From assembly GCF_003048615.2 (NCBI RefSeq), contig NZ_CP049263.1, positions 1,116,001 through 1,180,000 on the forward strand: 64,000 nucleotides of DNA, in the 5' to 3' direction. Origin of the DNA: Campylobacter concisus (GTDB taxonomy: Bacteria; Campylobacterota; Campylobacteria; Campylobacterales; Campylobacteraceae). Numbering within the stretch: position 1 is the stretch's first letter; each line of letters starts with the position of its first letter. A program made the position numbers and the translations under genes. Shown in pieces: positions 18,769 to 29,209 of the stretch. Below the pieces are notes generated by a model. That model ran no database searches. It had not been told where the DNA came from and saw nothing but the letters and a program-made list of their open reading frames with translations.

Positions 18769-19782
18769 ATGCAAAGAGTTGAGATTTTTAGATTTGACGC
18801 AAAAAGAGATGTTTTGGCATATTTTAAGCCCTATTTTTTAGAGATTTCAGACTTTGCAAACTTAAACGAGCTTTTTGCCCACGTAAAGAGCATAGACCCC
18901 TACTTTAGCCCATTTGAAGGCTTTGTCAAGGTAAATGACGTCGTAGTTAGCACCGACCAGCCGCTTGCAAATTTAGCTCAAAAATTTGGAGACGAGCTTT
19001 GCATCGCCCCGCTTGATGAAAAAAGAGCGGTTTTAGACCTTGCTATAAACGATGATGACTTTTGGGCGAAATTTGAGCCATTTGCTAGCTTTTGCAAAAG
19101 AGCTGACAAAGAGCTTTACGCTAGCTTTAAGCCCTATTTTTACGCTGATTTTGTGAGAGAGTATGAGCCAAATTTTATAGGAGCTGCCGCGATAATGCTA
19201 GCTCATCATCTTTACAAAAACGAGAAAAACGATGAAATTTTAAAGCTAGTTAGCGATAAAAACGGCGTTTTGATAGCCTGTGAGCTTTATGATTTGCTCT
19301 TTGAAGGTAGCGAAATTTATAGTGAGGCGATTAAATTTTTTAAAGAAATTTTAGGCATAGAAGCTACACAAAAATATGAAAACGAGCTTGAAAAGATAGA
19401 AAAACTTAGCAAATTTAAAGATTTTAAGATAGCTATAAAAGACAGACTGCCTGCAAATTTAAGCGCATACAAGGCAAATTTTATAGAGCTAAACGCCAAA
19501 ATGCCTTGTGGATATGATCTTTTAAAGATTGATAATGAGCTAGCTTGCAAGCTTGCTAGCAAAATAGTTTTTGCTGCATTTGATAGTGGGGCTGATTTTT
19601 TACTAACTAGCAACGAGGCTGAATTTTATATCTTTGACACTCTAGCAAAAAAGCTTGAGAAGTCTGCCAACAGAAGCTTGCAAGACTTTTATGTCTTAAG
19701 AGCGAGCGAGCTAATGGCGCTTGAAAATGGCGAGATACCAAGCGGACTAAAAGAGCATGTTTTGAAGGTTATTATTATTTAG
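18769..19782 (+). CDS. Conserved epsilonproteobacterial protein, function unknown
   Basis: A 337-residue acidic cytoplasmic protein without a signal peptide. Residues about 1-85 look like a small beta-grasp/ferredoxin-like domain (VEIFRFDAKRDVLAYFKPYF), perhaps DUF5644; I could not confirm this. The rest is helical. Two conserved-looking blocks are AAIMLAHHLYKN (about residues 144-155) and IVFAAFDSGADFLLTSNEAE (about residues 265-284), the latter reminiscent of partner proteins of quinone/heterodisulfide-type reductases. It is divergent from thiL. I do not assign a function. Confidence 0.6.
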   Translation: MQRVEIFRFDAKRDVLAYFKPYFLEISDFANLNELFAHVKSIDPYFSPFEGFVKVNDVVVSTDQPLANLAQKFGDELCIAPLDEKRAVLDLAINDDDFWAKFEPFASFCKRADKELYASFKPYFYADFVREYEPNFIGAAAIMLAHHLYKNEKNDEILKLVSDKNGVLIACELYDLLFEGSEIYSEAIKFFKEILGIEATQKYENELEKIEKLSKFKDFKIAIKDRLPANLSAYKANFIELNAKMPCGYDLLKIDNELACKLASKIVFAAFDSGADFLLTSNEAEFYIFDTLAKKLEKSANRSLQDFYVLRASELMALENGEIPSGLKEHVLKVIII

Positions 19783-19830
19783 ACTTGCCTAAATTTAACA
19801 TTACAAAGCCAAATTTAAAAGCCTTAAATT

Positions 19831-20280
19831 TTACTTTTTAGCCCTCTCTTTTGGCTCTTCTACCGTTTTATTTGCCTCTTGCTCTTTAAACTCTTCAAAA
19901 AGCTCGTCATACCTAGCCTTAGCGTTTTCGTATACGCCAGATGGCAAAGTGATGTTTAGATCGTCCTTTAGGCTTATGACATCATCGCAGGCGTTTTGAT
20001 AGCCAAGGTCGCAGCTTTTCATAAAATAACTCACTCCAAGCTCGATATTTGAGTGCTTTTTTAGATCACTATCCATCTGCTCGTTTATCTCTTCATTTAC
20101 AAACATATCGCCCAAAGCCTCGCACGAAAGCACATCTTTTTGCTCACAACCATCGTAAAAAATTTCATACGCAGTTGCGTAGTCTCCGGCATTTAGGGCT
20201 TCGTTGCCCCTGTCGTAGTCATCGATGTCAAAGCCTAAGGCTAAGCTTAAGATTAGAGCTAAAAAAACTATCTTTTTCAT
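19831..20280 (-). CDS. Secreted small Sel1-like repeat protein with paired cysteines
   Basis: A 149-residue protein with a Sec signal peptide (MKKIVFLALILSLALG) but no lipobox. Two Sel1/TPR-like helical repeats follow with the disulphide spacing of Helicobacter cysteine-rich proteins (DGCEQKDVLSCEALGDMF and KSCDLGYQNACDD, with C-x7-C in each). The C-terminal 30 residues are highly charged. Such proteins act as periplasmic adaptors, but no specific partner is evident. The ATG overlaps the murF stop by 4 bases, so it is the last gene of the murF operon. Confidence 0.75.
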   Translation of the reverse strand: MKKIVFLALILSLALGFDIDDYDRGNEALNAGDYATAYEIFYDGCEQKDVLSCEALGDMFVNEEINEQMDSDLKKHSNIELGVSYFMKSCDLGYQNACDDVISLKDDLNITLPSGVYENAKARYDELFEEFKEQEANKTVEEPKERAKK

Positions 20281-21701
20281 ATAAAACTCGGTGCGTCGTT
20301 TGAAAATAGTATAAGATCGCCAGCGTGCGTGTTTTGGGCTAAAATTTCTTGCATTTTGTTCTTGTCCTTTAGGATGATGATCTTTGGCTTTACGATGTGT
20401 TTTAGCAGAGTTTGGGCGTTTAGCGAGCTTGTGATGATGACTAGGTCGAAAATTTCATTTATCACCTTGGCCAAATTTGCATTTTGCTCCGCATCGCTCT
20501 CGACGATACCAGGTGTTAGCAGCACTTTTCTGCCAGCGTAGGTGCTTACAAGCTCGTAGCTTGCGCTCATGCCTGAGAAATTTCCATTGAAGCTATCGTC
20601 TATTATCAGCTTGCCGCCAGCCTCGATCTTGCTTAGACGGTGCTCGACGTTTTTCATCTTAGATAGCGCACCATTTATCGCTTCATCGCTCATTTTTAGG
20701 TATCTTGCCACCTTGACGCAGACGGCCAAATTTGTAGCGTTAAATTTGCCAAGTAGCGGCGAAGCGTAGTTTTTGCCATCAAGCGTAAATGAAATTCCAT
20801 CTAAATTTGCGTTTATATCTTTTAGGTTCTCATCGTAAATTTCTATATTTTGGCTTGGCTCTTTTTTTGTCGAGCTATGTAAAAATGCCATTTGCAAGCG
20901 AGAGCTTTGAAGTGCTTCAAGCTTTGTCGCACGGATATTATCAAGCGTTTTAAAGTACTCAATATGTTGCGCGCCGATCTCGCCAACGATTACTATTTGT
21001 GGATTTAGAAATTTAGTGATCTCTATGATGTCGCCCTTTAGCCTAGCGCCTGCTTCTGCTATGTAAATTTGTGTTTGCTCGCTTAAATTTTCATTGATAT
21101 CTTTGATGATGCCAGCCATTGTATTTACGCTGCGTGGCGTTTTGTAGCAGACAAAGCTATCTTTTAAAATTTCAAATAAGAAATTTTTGATGCTCGTTTT
21201 GCCGTAGCTTGCGGTGATTAAAATGATCTTTAGCTCTTTGTTTGCGCCAAGTTTTTTAAGCGCCCTGTTTTTAAAGCCTTGAAATTTGATCTTTTCTAAA
21301 ATTTCACTAAAAAATAGGCTCATGACCAAGACAAAAAGTGGCATAGGAGCCAAAAACGCCTTGTGGATGATGAAATTTAAAGCGTAGTTTAAGATGATAG
21401 CGCAAGCAAGGATGGCAAAAAAGTGCTTTATCCTAGCGGTAAAGACTAGCTTTTTATCAAGTTTTTTATGCCAAAGATAAAGAGCTGGCAAAAGCGCAAA
21501 GTAAAAATATATAAAAAACCACTTGCCAGTCGTGTAAAATAGCACCAAAGGCACGATGAAGAAAAGGACGTGCCAAGCGGGCTTTGTGAAGTGAAAGAGC
21601 ACGCGCTCAGGCCTATATGAAAACCACTGAAAGCAAGTGATCACATAAAAAGCAAGCGCAAAGATAAATAAAACTGTGCTTATGCTTAAAAATATACTCA
21701 T
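20277..21701 (-). CDS. murF: MurF-type ligase with N-terminal membrane domain
   Basis: MurF adds D-Ala-D-Ala to UDP-MurNAc-tripeptide. Here 474 residues begin with about 145 residues of hydrophobic sequence (four to five predicted helices, starting ISTVLFIFALAFYVITCF). This replaces the soluble UDP-binding N-domain of E. coli MurF. Then comes the Mur ligase ATP loop ITASYGKTSIKNF (about residues 159-171), the PRSVNTMAGI block, the EAGARLKGDI motif and the C-terminal DDSFNGN motif typical of MurF. It sits between the hydrolase (4-base overlap) and the Sel1 gene. Function is safe by motif; the membrane domain is the odd feature. Confidence 0.85.
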   Translation of the reverse strand: MSIFLSISTVLFIFALAFYVITCFQWFSYRPERVLFHFTKPAWHVLFFIVPLVLFYTTGKWFFIYFYFALLPALYLWHKKLDKKLVFTARIKHFFAILACAIILNYALNFIIHKAFLAPMPLFVLVMSLFFSEILEKIKFQGFKNRALKKLGANKELKIILITASYGKTSIKNFLFEILKDSFVCYKTPRSVNTMAGIIKDINENLSEQTQIYIAEAGARLKGDIIEITKFLNPQIVIVGEIGAQHIEYFKTLDNIRATKLEALQSSRLQMAFLHSSTKKEPSQNIEIYDENLKDINANLDGISFTLDGKNYASPLLGKFNATNLAVCVKVARYLKMSDEAINGALSKMKNVEHRLSKIEAGGKLIIDDSFNGNFSGMSASYELVSTYAGRKVLLTPGIVESDAEQNANLAKVINEIFDLVIITSSLNAQTLLKHIVKPKIIILKDKNKMQEILAQNTHAGDLILFSNDAPSFI

Positions 21702-22483
21702 CTTATCTCCTCGATCCCGCTCTCATCGTCATCTAGCACGACATTTTTTGCCTCATTTGGCTCAAATTTTATCCCTTTTTCTATCTCGTCGCTTATAAAT
21801 TTAGCGTGGAGCAAAAAGAAAAAGTGATCGCCACTAAGTGGGAAAAATGAGCTATTTTTGATAAGTCTATCTATGCTCTCGCCGCTTGTTACAGGCGTTG
21901 CCTTGTCATTTTCTCCCCAAAATATAAAAGCCCTGCCGTCAAAGTCAGCAAAATGCTTTGTAAAATCCTCATCAACGACGTTTTTTAGGGTTTCATACAT
22001 CACTCTGCTCATGCCGCTCACATCTTTTGTGGCAAAGAGTTTGTAAAATTTACCAAAGCCAAATATCTTTAAAATTTTAAATATCGCTATCTTTGCTCGC
22101 ACGATAAATGGCTTTTTGACGACTATGCCAGCTGAGCTTAAAAGCACTAGATATGGTGGTTTTAGAAGCGTTGCGACCTTGCCGCCAAAGCTATGTCCTG
22201 CGATGATGTCTGGTTTTATTTGTAGCTCGTCACAGAAATTTGCAACGATTTTTGCGTAGTCACTTGTTCTTAATGGCTTAAAAATGGAGCTTTTACCAAA
22301 GCCTGGCATGTCGATATATACGTGGCAAAACTCGCTTAGATAGTGCCCAAAAGCCTTTTTCATTATCTCTTTGTTTGCGCCCCAGCCGTGCAAGAAAAGC
22401 ACTACTTTTTTGCATTTTGGATTTACTACTTCGTAGCTGATCTCGTACTCGTCTGAGCCGTATTTTACCACCCTACTCGCCAT
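21698..22483 (-). CDS. Alpha/beta hydrolase
   Basis: A serine hydrolase of the alpha/beta fold: oxyanion strand VVLFLHGWGANKE (about residues 25-37), nucleophile elbow IAGHSFGGKVA with serine near residue 93, acid FIFWGENDKATPV and a C-terminal histidine in LSGDHFFFL. The substrate is unknown. The ATG at 22483, with AAGAGAG before it, is preferred over 22519, which lies further into the upstream gene. It overlaps the Phd-like gene by 11 bases and murF by 4, so it is fully embedded in the cell-wall operon. Confidence 0.85.
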   Translation of the reverse strand: MASRVVKYGSDEYEISYEVVNPKCKKVVLFLHGWGANKEIMKKAFGHYLSEFCHVYIDMPGFGKSSIFKPLRTSDYAKIVANFCDELQIKPDIIAGHSFGGKVATLLKPPYLVLLSSAGIVVKKPFIVRAKIAIFKILKIFGFGKFYKLFATKDVSGMSRVMYETLKNVVDEDFTKHFADFDGRAFIFWGENDKATPVTSGESIDRLIKNSSFFPLSGDHFFFLLHAKFISDEIEKGIKFEPNEAKNVVLDDDESGIEEIR

Positions 22484-22703
22484 CGTTTTCTCTCTTTTTA
22501 GCAGCATAAATGCTCTCAAGCACGCTTACTGCCTCGCAAAGGCGCTCGTACTCCTCCATATTTAAAAGGACTGCTTCAAATTTATTGTTTTTAACGATGA
22601 CAGCGCGCTTTAGCTCGCTAGCTCCCACGCGTGAAAGGACAGAGCTAAAATTTCTAACCACCTCGGTTGCTGTATAAATTTCATCTTTTGTAAAAGTTAC
22701 CAT
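22473..22703 (-). CDS. Phd/YefM-like antitoxin-type protein without a toxin
   Basis: A 76-residue protein whose N-terminal part (YTATEVVRNFSSVLSRVGAS, about residues 10-29) and following strand (RAVIVKNNKFEAVLLNMEEY) match the Phd/YefM DNA-binding antitoxin fold. No toxin of the Doc, RelE/ParE or PIN type is next to it. Instead it overlaps the hydrolase and sits after ddl. It may be a transcription factor of the ddl-murF operon or a domesticated antitoxin. The same arrangement is what I recall in C. jejuni, suggesting a conserved role rather than a chance leftover. Confidence 0.75.
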   Translation of the reverse strand: MVTFTKDEIYTATEVVRNFSSVLSRVGASELKRAVIVKNNKFEAVLLNMEEYERLCEAVSVLESIYAAKKRENDGE

Positions 22704-22767
22704 TGTCGCTCTTTATGTAAAATTTTACGTAAAATATCACAAACTACTTTATATATCGCTAAATAAA

Positions 22768-23808
22768 CTAGAGCTTACCGCTACCTTTTACCGAAGTGAT
22801 AGAGTTTATAAATTTATAATCAATCTTTATCTCACGCTCTTTTGGAAGTGAGTTTGCAAGGGCATTTAGCGTGCTTTCAAAGTCATCAAATAGATAGTTT
22901 GCAAGGCTTCCTGGGTTTGGATTGATCTCATTTAGATAGACCTCGTCATCTATCACGAAAAAGTCGCATCTAATGATCGCTCCGTCAAATCCACAATCAT
23001 AAATTTTAGAAAAGTTAAATTTAAGCTTTTGCTTTAGCTCTTCAGAAATTTCTGCCTCTTTTACCTTATTTTCATTTGAAAAACTTAGATATTTTTGCTC
23101 GTAGTCAAGAAATTCTTTCTTTTTTGGCTCTTCGACGATAGAAAATTTGATCTTTCCATCGATCCTGCAGCCTGCAAGGTTATACTCTTTGACGCCTTTT
23201 ATAAAGGGCTCTACTAAAACATCTTTGTCAAATTCAAACGCCACGTCTTTTGCGTAGGCAAGCTCACTATCATCATGCACGACGCTCACGCCGATGCTGC
23301 TGCCTAGCCTTGCTGGCTTTAATATAATAGGATAGTGAAATTTTGGCTCGCTTTGACGAGTTAGCATCTCGTAATCAAGCGCCTTCACACCAGCCTTTTG
23401 CGCTAGAAATTTAGTAAGCTCTTTGTTGTAGCTAAGCGCGCTTGCTTCAAGTCTTGGACCTATGTATTTGACCCCGTAAAAGTCAAAAAGTGCCGCTATC
23501 TTGCCATCTTCGCCGTCCATGCCATGGATCAAATTTATAATGACGTCACATTCAACTTTGTTTGCGCCAAAAAGCGAGTGTGTATAAAAGCCGCCTTTAG
23601 ATAAAAATAGCTTTTTTGAGTTTTTGTATTTGCCAGAGCTAAAGAAATTTGCTCTCATATCTTTTTGCTCGATCAGGTAAAAGTCCCTATTTGCATCGCA
23701 AAATATAAATTTTAGCTCCTGTTTTAGGACGTTTTTTAAAACTATCGCGCTTACTATGCTTATCTCATGCTCAAAACTCTTTGCTCCAAATATCACGCCT
23801 AAATTCAT
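22768..23808 (-). CDS. ddl: D-alanine--D-alanine ligase
   Basis: Ddl joins two D-alanines for peptidoglycan. The 346-residue ATP-grasp enzyme starts with [20 protein letters not shown] (glycine-rich loop and EHEIS motif). It contains [17 protein letters not shown], the ATP-lysine segment [16 protein letters not shown] and the Mg-binding end [16 protein letters not shown]. Ddl activity supports the MurF substrate made in the same operon. The ribosome site is weak (AAAGGATAAA). The operon order ddl-Phd-hydrolase-murF-Sel1 is the one I recall for C. jejuni. Confidence 0.96.
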   Translation of the reverse strand: MNLGVIFGAKSFEHEISIVSAIVLKNVLKQELKFIFCDANRDFYLIEQKDMRANFFSSGKYKNSKKLFLSKGGFYTHSLFGANKVECDVIINLIHGMDGEDGKIAALFDFYGVKYIGPRLEASALSYNKELTKFLAQKAGVKALDYEMLTRQSEPKFHYPIILKPARLGSSIGVSVVHDDSELAYAKDVAFEFDKDVLVEPFIKGVKEYNLAGCRIDGKIKFSIVEEPKKKEFLDYEQKYLSFSNENKVKEAEISEELKQKLKFNFSKIYDCGFDGAIIRCDFFVIDDEVYLNEINPNPGSLANYLFDDFESTLNALANSLPKEREIKIDYKFINSITSVKGSGKL

Positions 23809-23819
23809 CTTTTTTATCC

Positions 23820-24377
23820 TTATCCTAGTTTTTTAAGTGCCTCTTTTATAAGATCACTCGTGTTTTCACTCTTACAATCAGGCAAAATTTTCACTATCTT
23901 TTCACGCTTAAAGCCAAGCGCCTCAAGTGCCAAAAGTGCCTCATTTTGGTAGCTTAGCACGCTCTCGTCACTTATTAGTTTTGCGTCACTTAGCTCAGCT
24001 ATTATGCGCCTAGCTGTCTTTGGTCCGATGCCTGGCACGCTTTTAAAAGTGTCCGCATCGCCGCTTATTATGGCGTTTGTAAATGCCTGAGAGCTAAGGC
24101 TTGAGCAAACCGCCATCGCTGTGCTAGCTCCGATGCCATTTAGCTTTATAAGCATCTCAAACATCTTTTGCTCGTTTGCGTCTAAAAAGCCGTAGAGCAA
24201 ATTTGCGTCCTCTCTTATGATCTGCGTTATGGCGAGCTCGGCCTTTTCGCCTTTACTAAGTTTTGCTGAGCAAAAAAGCGAGATGAAAATCCCATAACTT
24301 ACGCCGCTATTTGTCTTAAGTATGGCAAATGCAGGCTCTTTTTTTGTAACGACGCCTTCGATTGCTTTTATCATCAT
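23820..24377 (-). CDS. ruvA: Holliday junction DNA helicase subunit RuvA
   Basis: RuvA binds four-way junctions and directs RuvB. The 185-residue protein has the N-terminal OB domain ([20 protein letters not shown]), two helix-hairpin-helix motifs ([18 protein letters not shown] and [19 protein letters not shown], the second near residues 105-123) and the C-terminal RuvB-binding domain ([12 protein letters not shown]). ATGATG gives two possible starts; the first overlaps the stop of the upstream FapA-like gene by 4 bases and is preferred. Confidence 0.96.
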   Translation of the reverse strand: MMIKAIEGVVTKKEPAFAILKTNSGVSYGIFISLFCSAKLSKGEKAELAITQIIREDANLLYGFLDANEQKMFEMLIKLNGIGASTAMAVCSSLSSQAFTNAIISGDADTFKSVPGIGPKTARRIIAELSDAKLISDESVLSYQNEALLALEALGFKREKIVKILPDCKSENTSDLIKEALKKLG

Positions 24378-26305
24378 TTAACCTTTTGTTCCATGAAATT
24401 TATATCCGCGTAGTCTTCAAGTTTGTTTGACTTTTTGATCTTGTACTCAACCTCGCCGCCGTTATCAAATTTATCTAGCGTGATGACGTGAGCAGTCTCG
24501 TTTTGCTTCGATATGTAGGTGACATTTTGCGGAGGATCGACGATGACAAATCTTATCTCATTTAGCTCGATCCAGTTTCCTCTGTTTATCACTTTGGCTG
24601 AGAATATGCCATTTTGCATGATCTCAAGCTCATCTTTTAGATCAGCCAAAAGCTCTTTTTTCTCTTTGAAAATTCTAAGCAAGGTGTTATATTCATTAAC
24701 GAGCCCTTGATACTCTTTTAGCTTTTTCATAAACGTAACTGGCGGTATCACCTTTGCCTTTGAGAGCTCCTCGATCTTAGCTTTTATCGTATAGATCGAG
24801 TCTTTGTTCTCGTTGATGACATTTTTCTTGCTCTCTATGTTTTTTAGAAGCGTAGCTAGCTCAGACTTGGTGCTTTCGATCTTGCTTAGCTGATCTTGCG
24901 TAGCCTCCGCACTCTCAGGCATCTTGCTAGCGTCAATTATAAATTTATTATCAGTGCCTCTTAGATATCTAACGTCGATTAGGTGCGAGGCTGTGATGGT
25001 GCAGTTTGAGCCAAGCGTGTCTATCTGGATATTTTGAGCTGTTATAGAGCCACCAACTACGCTATTTATCTTCACTCTTTTTGCTATAACAGTGCCACCT
25101 TCAAGCCTATCTATCTCGACGCTTTCGGCCTCTACCTTGCCGATGTGGATAGAAATTTTGGCGTGTTTGGCGTAAATTTTAGCCTTTTGGTGAGTTTGTC
25201 CGCCGATATTTACATCATTTGCCTTAACCATCGCATTTGCGCCGACGTTTCCCTTTACTTCGATCTCGTCAGCCTCGACGATGATGCCAGTGCCGATAGC
25301 GTCTTTGATCGTGTCAGTTTCGCGAACTACTAATGTGACGTTTGTGTCGGTGCCTGCTTGGATCGAGCCAGTCGTTTTAAAATTTGCTTCATTTATCTCT
25401 ATGCGCTCTTCTATGTCAAAAGAGCCGTTTTTCTCGACCACGTAACCTGCTTTTTTAGCGATATATTTTACACTCTCATCATTTTCTACGCGCTCGATAT
25501 TTTCGCTTATGCTTATCTCTTTTTCGCTCTCTTCTTTTGGCTTTGCAACCTCTATGAGCTTGCCTCTTACGTCACGTCCATTTGCGCCCTCGTGTGACTT
25601 TTTCTCCTCCATTATCACTTCATCTTTTGCCACGCCAAAGACAAAGCCCCTATCAGCGTAATCAACCTTATCCTCGTCTTTTAACCCATCAAGCTTATCT
25701 TTGTAGTAGTAGATGATCTTAGCATCGATCGCTTTTTTAGGGTTGATGCCTTGGGTTAAATTTAGCGTGTAGTCCTTGTCAAGCTCGCCTTTTACGTGGA
25801 TTATTGAGGAGATTTGCTTTAGCTCCTCTTTTAGCTTGCCGATCCTTATGCCTATTAAAATTTGAGCTTTCATGAGCTGCTTAGCAATGTATTCATAAAG
25901 CTTATCTTCGTAGTGCTGCTCGTATTCGCACTCTTTGCTCGCTCTAACCTTTGCGATGACCTTTGTTATGGTTGAATTTACGCCGATATCGATCTTTGGT
26001 AGCTTTGGCGTGGCATTTAGCCTAACGTCAAAAAACTCCACGTCATAGACCTGCTCGATCTCTAGCGTCTCGTCAAGATAAAATGTGTTGTCATCAAAAA
26101 AGCTTAAATTTTCCTCAGGGACAAAAACTGGCTCGACGTTGTCTTTATTTTTGTAGTAAGTTAAGATATTTGAGAGTTTAAAATCTATAAATTCTACCGG
26201 GACGCTATATTGTTTGCTTAGCTCTTTAAGCGATAGATAAGGTGTTGAAGTTTGAATTTGCGTTGGCGGTAAAAATCTCTCGTTTTCTTGCACGTTCTCG
26301 CTCAA
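24374..26305 (-). CDS. FapA-like (DUF342) polymer-binding protein
   Basis: A 643-residue cytoplasmic protein. The central part (about residues 240-470) is the DUF342/FapA beta-helix with repeated short glycine-linked strands ([40 protein letters not shown]). It is followed by a coiled coil (about residues 475-570) and a small C-terminal domain. FapA proteins bind acidic polymers and have been linked to flagellar assembly or chromosome-associated roles in other phyla; the role here is unknown. The start is TTG at 26305 with a weak ribosome site, so the true start could differ. It is directly upstream of ruvA, overlapping by 4 bases. Confidence 0.75.
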   Translation of the reverse strand: MSENVQENERFLPPTQIQTSTPYLSLKELSKQYSVPVEFIDFKLSNILTYYKNKDNVEPVFVPEENLSFFDDNTFYLDETLEIEQVYDVEFFDVRLNATPKLPKIDIGVNSTITKVIAKVRASKECEYEQHYEDKLYEYIAKQLMKAQILIGIRIGKLKEELKQISSIIHVKGELDKDYTLNLTQGINPKKAIDAKIIYYYKDKLDGLKDEDKVDYADRGFVFGVAKDEVIMEEKKSHEGANGRDVRGKLIEVAKPKEESEKEISISENIERVENDESVKYIAKKAGYVVEKNGSFDIEERIEINEANFKTTGSIQAGTDTNVTLVVRETDTIKDAIGTGIIVEADEIEVKGNVGANAMVKANDVNIGGQTHQKAKIYAKHAKISIHIGKVEAESVEIDRLEGGTVIAKRVKINSVVGGSITAQNIQIDTLGSNCTITASHLIDVRYLRGTDNKFIIDASKMPESAEATQDQLSKIESTKSELATLLKNIESKKNVINENKDSIYTIKAKIEELSKAKVIPPVTFMKKLKEYQGLVNEYNTLLRIFKEKKELLADLKDELEIMQNGIFSAKVINRGNWIELNEIRFVIVDPPQNVTYISKQNETAHVITLDKFDNGGEVEYKIKKSNKLEDYADINFMEQKVK

Positions 26306-26427
26306 ATTTGATCCATTTCACATAAAATTTTGGCTCTTATTATCTCTAAAACTTTATTAAATTTGGGTTATGTAAGCTTTAAAGCATCTTTTGTTACTAT
26401 TGCGTTTTTAAATTTACTAGGTGGGCG

Positions 26428-27828
26428 ATGTTTATAAAAGGCTTTTTTTCAAACTCAGTTGGCATCATGACTTCAAGGATTTTAGGGCTTATAAGAGATC
26501 TTTTAACGGCTTCTATCCTTGGTGCTGGCATATTTAGCGACCTCTTTTTTATAGCATTTAAGATACCAAATTTATTTCGCCGCATCTTTGGCGAGGGCGC
26601 CTTTACGCAGGCATTTTTACCAAATTTTGCAAATAGCAAGAAAAAAGCGATCTTTCAAGCTGAAATTTTCATCAAATTTCTACTTTTTATAGGTGTTTTG
26701 ACGCTTCTTGTAAATTTATTTACGCCTTATTTTATAAAGATCATCGCAAGCGGTTTAAGCGAGCAAAATATCACAGACGCGGTGCCGCTCGTGCGCATAA
26801 ATTTCTACTATCTAGCCCTTGTTTATATCGTCACTTTCATGGGTGCGCTGCTTCAGTATAAAGGGCACTTTGCAACGACTGCGTTTTCTACTGCGCTACT
26901 AAATTTAGCCATGATCGCTTCACTACTTTTGGCTCGCGGCAAGAGCGAGAGCGTGGTCGCACTTTATCTTAGCTTTGGCGTCGTTGCAGGCGGCATTTTG
27001 CAGGTTTTAGTGCATCTAATCGCTATGAAATTTAACGCCTTAAATAAAATTTTTTGGGGCGGTCTAAGCGGATATTTTAAGGGCAAAAGAGCGCAGAGTA
27101 AAGGCTTTTTTATAAATTTCTACCACGGCTTACTTGGCTCAAGTGCGATGCAGATAAGCGCATTTATGGACACTTGGCTGGCTAGTTTTTTGGTAAGTGG
27201 CTCGATAAGCTACCTCTTTTATGCAAATAGAATTTTCCAGCTCCCGCTTGCCATCTTTGCGATCGCGCTCTCTCAGGCACTCTTTCCAAAGATCACCAGG
27301 CTTTTAAAGCAAAAAGATGAAGCAAACGCCCTAGTTTGGACAAAAAAGAGCTTTTATCTGCTTCTTTGCGCTCTACTAGCAGCCACGATCGCAGGCGTAG
27401 TGCTAAGTGAGTTTATCATCTGGCTCTTGTTTGAGAGAGGAAATTTCGTAAGGGCAAACACCATTGAATGCGCCAAGGTGCTAAGTGCCTATTTGGTGGG
27501 GCTCACGCCATTTGGACTGGCTAAAATTTTCTCACTTTGGCTTTACGCAAATATGAAGCAAAAAGAGGCAGCTAAAATTTCTATCATCTGCCTTGTGATA
27601 AATTTGATCCTAGCAGTCATTTTGATGCAGAAATTTGGAGCTGCTGGCCTTGCATTTGCAAGCTCGCTTGGGGGATTTTTACAGCTTATTTTATACATTA
27701 GAGCCTTTGGAGCTAAGCGATTTTTAGCTATAATCGAGCCTAAATTTATAGCTGCTATCGCTGTTGCGGCGGTTTTGCTCTATTTTGGTTTAACATTTTT
27801 AAAGGATATATTTAATGCGAATTTTTGA
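26428..27828 (+). CDS. murJ: Lipid II flippase MurJ
   Basis: MurJ moves lipid II across the inner membrane for peptidoglycan assembly. The 466-residue protein has about 14 hydrophobic segments and the MviN opening ([19 protein letters not shown], with the conserved [20 protein letters not shown] run following near residue 35). Essential arginines of MurJ lie in these first loops. It is transcribed divergently from the FapA-like gene and overlaps cysS by 14 bases. Confidence 0.96.
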   Translation: MFIKGFFSNSVGIMTSRILGLIRDLLTASILGAGIFSDLFFIAFKIPNLFRRIFGEGAFTQAFLPNFANSKKKAIFQAEIFIKFLLFIGVLTLLVNLFTPYFIKIIASGLSEQNITDAVPLVRINFYYLALVYIVTFMGALLQYKGHFATTAFSTALLNLAMIASLLLARGKSESVVALYLSFGVVAGGILQVLVHLIAMKFNALNKIFWGGLSGYFKGKRAQSKGFFINFYHGLLGSSAMQISAFMDTWLASFLVSGSISYLFYANRIFQLPLAIFAIALSQALFPKITRLLKQKDEANALVWTKKSFYLLLCALLAATIAGVVLSEFIIWLLFERGNFVRANTIECAKVLSAYLVGLTPFGLAKIFSLWLYANMKQKEAAKISIICLVINLILAVILMQKFGAAGLAFASSLGGFLQLILYIRAFGAKRFLAIIEPKFIAAIAVAAVLLYFGLTFLKDIFNANF

Positions 27829-29209
27829 TACTTCTAAAAGAGAAAAGGTTGAGTTTAGCCCTATTAAAGATGGCGAAGTTAGCATCTATCTGTGCGGTCC
27901 AACGGTATATGACGATGCACATTTGGGACATGCAAAGTCAGCCGTTAGCTTTGATCTTTTAAGAAGGGTCTTAAAAGCGCTTGGCTACAAGGTCAAATTT
28001 GCAAGAAACTACACCGACATCGACGATAAAATTTTAAATAAAATGGCGCAAACCGGACAAAGCCTAGAGGAGATCACAAACAAATATATAGCGCACTATG
28101 AGAGCGACATGGGCGCTTTAAACGTGCTTGATCCAGACTTTAAGCCAAAGGCTACGCAGTGCTTGGAGGCGATCATTAGCTACATCAAAGTGCTTATGGA
28201 TAGAGGTGTGGCGTATAAAACGAGCGATGGAATTTACTTTGATACGAGCAAGGATAGCGGCTATTTTAGCATCAGCGGTAAGGATAACAACACCGATCTA
28301 ATCGCACGCGTAGTATGTTTTTGCGAGAAAAGAGATGAAAAAGACTTTGTGCTTTGGAAATTTGACGAGAAATGGTACGAGAGCCCATTTGGCAAGGGTC
28401 GCCCTGGCTGGCACACCGAGTGCGTGGCGATGATAAGGGAGTTTTTAAGCGATAAAGAAAATGATAAATTTGAGATCGACATCCACGCTGGTGGCATCGA
28501 CCTACTCTTTCCGCACCACGAAAACGAGGCAAGCCAGTGCAGATGCGCTTATCATAAAAATTTGAGCAAATACTGGATGCACAACGGCTTTATAAAAGCA
28601 AATAACGAAAAGATGAGCAAGAGCCTAAATAACAGCTTTTTCGTAAAGGACGCCCTAAAAAACGTTCATGGCGAAGTGCTTAGATATTACTTGCTTACGA
28701 GCCATTACAGAGCTCATTTTAACTATTCAGATGAAGATCTAGTAGCTTCAAAAAAGAGACTTGATAAAATTTACCGCCTCAAAAAAAGAGTTGATAGCGT
28801 GCAAGCTGGCATGGCTAATGAGAACTTTAAAAATGAGCTGCTTGAGGCGCTAAGTGATGATCTAAACGCTTCAAAAGCGCTTGCAAGCGTCGATGAGTTT
28901 GTAAAAACGGCAAATGAAAGACTTGATAACAACCCAAAAGATAAAGCATATAAGGCCGAAGTGGTGGCAAATTTAGAGTTAATAGGCGAAATTTTAGGCA
29001 TTGCTATCACAAACTATGTGGAGTATTTTCAGTTTGGTGTAAGCGATGAGCAAAAAGAGCAGATAAAAAGGCTTCTTGATGAGCGCGCGGTAGCTAAAAA
29101 AGAGAGAAATTTTGCAAGGGCTGATGAGATAAGAGATGAGTTAGCAAAGATGAATATCTCTATCATGGACACGCCAAATGGCGCAGTTTGGGAGAGAAAT
29201 AATGAATAA
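27815..29209 (+). CDS. cysS: Cysteinyl-tRNA synthetase
   Basis: Class I synthetase that charges tRNA-Cys. The 464-residue protein shows the zinc cysteine in [16 protein letters not shown] with the HIGH-type motif (HLGH, about residue 37), the zinc histidine/cysteine cluster around PGWHTEC and [10 protein letters not shown], and the KMSKS loop (EKMSKSLNN, about residue 267). Length is normal. It lies between murJ and an ABC exporter with overlaps at both ends, an order conserved in Campylobacter as far as I recall. Confidence 0.97.
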   Translation: MRIFDTSKREKVEFSPIKDGEVSIYLCGPTVYDDAHLGHAKSAVSFDLLRRVLKALGYKVKFARNYTDIDDKILNKMAQTGQSLEEITNKYIAHYESDMGALNVLDPDFKPKATQCLEAIISYIKVLMDRGVAYKTSDGIYFDTSKDSGYFSISGKDNNTDLIARVVCFCEKRDEKDFVLWKFDEKWYESPFGKGRPGWHTECVAMIREFLSDKENDKFEIDIHAGGIDLLFPHHENEASQCRCAYHKNLSKYWMHNGFIKANNEKMSKSLNNSFFVKDALKNVHGEVLRYYLLTSHYRAHFNYSDEDLVASKKRLDKIYRLKKRVDSVQAGMANENFKNELLEALSDDLNASKALASVDEFVKTANERLDNNPKDKAYKAEVVANLELIGEILGIAITNYVEYFQFGVSDEQKEQIKRLLDERAVAKKERNFARADEIRDELAKMNISIMDTPNGAVWERNNE

